NCBI GenBank assembly: GCA_039698035.1 | Contig: JBDKSW010000014.1 | Location: forward strand, 62,001-126,000 | Direction of reading: 5' to 3' | Length of the DNA: 64,000 nt | DNA from: JAJFUI01 sp039698035 | GTDB taxonomy: Bacteria; Planctomycetota; Planctomycetia; Pirellulales; Thermoguttaceae | Part shown: positions 63,345 to 64,000 of the stretch, piece by piece | How the letters are laid out: each line of letters begins with the position of its first letter | How positions within the stretch are numbered: position 1 is the first letter of the stretch | Position numbers and translations under genes: made by a program | The notes under the pieces: generated by a model | What the model was told of the DNA's origin: nothing | What the model saw: the letters and a program-made list of their open reading frames with translations, nothing else | Databases searched by the model: none

Positions 63345-64000
63345 ATGCCCTCATTCCTCCATCCATCGCTGCTCTGGACTCTCGGCCTGCCGAGCCTCGG
63401 CGTGGTGGCGATCCCCGTGTTGATCCATCTGATCAACATGATGCGGCATCGGCGTGTCGAGTGGGCGGCCATGGAGTTTCTGCTGCTCAGCCAGAAAAAG
63501 CATCGCACGTGGGTCATCCTCAAGCAGTTGCTTCTGCTGTTGTCGCGCATGGCCGCGGTGGCGGCCGTCGTGTTGCTGGTCGCTCAGCCGCGGCTGGCCA
63601 GTCCTTGGGCCAACCTGCTGGGCGGAGTCCCCATCCACCATATTGTCCTGCTGGACGACAGCTTCTCGATGTCCGACCGTTGGGCCAACACCAACGCCTG
63701 GGCCGAGGCCAAGAAGGTCGTCACGCGAATCGCGGCCGACGCCGCCAAGACGAACCAGACTCAAGCATTCACGCTGCTGCGTTTTTCCAAGGCAGGCGGT
63801 CCTTCGCAAAAAGCAGCGCCCGACATCGTCCAACGGCCGGTTGGCAGCGACTTCGCTGAAAAGATCGCCCCACTGTTGGATAAGATGGACGTAACACAGA
63901 CGGCCGCTGCCCCGCTCACGGCGATCGAAGCGATCGACAAGCTGCTCGGCGCCGGCGCCGGCGAACAACGTCTGGTGTATGTGCTTTCCGACTTCCGCGC
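63345..64000 (+). CDS. BatA-like membrane protein with vWA domain, 3' truncated by window edge
   Basis: The frame runs open to the window end. The N-terminus FLHPSLLWTLGLPSLGVVAI then PVLIHLINMMRHRRVEW is the BatA/aerotolerance N-terminal domain with its first helix; the second helix is MAAVAAVVLLVAQPRLA. A vWA domain follows with HHIVLLDDSFSMSD, where the DxSxS motif is DDSFSMS. It continues with an RLVYVLSDFR strand at the very end. It belongs to the MoxR-DUF58-BatA row and is probably the membrane partner of the complex. Confidence 0.9.
   Translation, partial: MPSFLHPSLLWTLGLPSLGVVAIPVLIHLINMMRHRRVEWAAMEFLLLSQKKHRTWVILKQLLLLLSRMAAVAAVVLLVAQPRLASPWANLLGGVPIHHIVLLDDSFSMSDRWANTNAWAEAKKVVTRIAADAAKTNQTQAFTLLRFSKAGGPSQKAAPDIVQRPVGSDFAEKIAPLLDKMDVTQTAAAPLTAIEAIDKLLGAGAGEQRLVYVLSDFR

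Overview
The window looks like chromosomal DNA of a planctomycete, most likely of the Pirellulales type. The supporting signs are: a giant surface protein whose N-terminus carries the planctomycete-style motif FEPLENRCLL; a PEP-CTERM protein; a secreted PQQ-propeller protein followed by a toroid protein, MoxR, DUF58 and a BatA-like protein; an HU variant with a Lys/Ala/Pro-rich start; lipid A synthesis (LpxA); and several secreted or membrane families of unknown function. GC is high and many genes have weak or absent Shine-Dalgarno sites. Assignments come from reading sequence motifs only; no database search was run.

Layout. 1-2.3 kb: 3' part of a sensor kinase and its sigma54-dependent response regulator. 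2.5-3.4 kb: a sigma70-type promoter with a doubtful small ORF, then tRNA-Ala(CGC). 3.6-6.8 kb, minus strand: lepA and hemW. 7.1-10.8 kb, plus strand: nuoC-D-E-F, a detached part of complex I. 10.8-15.8 kb, minus strand: a dynamin-like GTPase, a ketosynthase-fold protein lacking the catalytic Cys, a conserved unknown, and queG. 15.9-23.0 kb, minus: a 2354-residue secreted multidomain protein with an N-terminal cyclophilin domain, five ~145-residue repeats and eight ~100-residue repeats. 23.4-25.9 kb: an orphan N6-adenine DNA methyltransferase. 26.5-29.8 kb: serine acetyltransferase, an RsbW/RsbV-like pair, a small membrane protein and a CheY-like protein. 30.2-33.8 kb: phospholipid repair, with a transporter-acyltransferase fusion and a separate acyl-activating enzyme. 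34-37.4 kb: two secreted proteins and a TPR protein.

37.46-40.66 kb is a 3.2-kb IS1-family element with 27-bp imperfect terminal inverted repeats. Unusually, it carries about 2 kb of cargo: a 43-residue membrane microprotein, a truncated coiled-coil/HTH-like gene, a Phd/RelE-type toxin-antitoxin module under palindromic operators, and a ribbon-helix-helix protein gene. That last gene is divergent from the transposase. Its leaderless promoter and the transposase promoter lie back to back and share the half-site TGTCTGTA next to each -10 box. A short leader ORF and a hairpin ending one base before the transposase ATG add a likely translational brake. This is the most unusual region of the window.

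40.9-64 kb: lpxA; a three-gene membrane operon including a CPBP protease homologue; purN; a minus-strand group with a lipoprotein esterase, a membrane protein and an M28 peptidase; a DUF4254 protein; rluA-like and maf genes; a PEP-CTERM protein; HU; and finally the PQQ/TPR - toroid - MoxR - DUF58 - BatA-like gene row, which runs off the window end.
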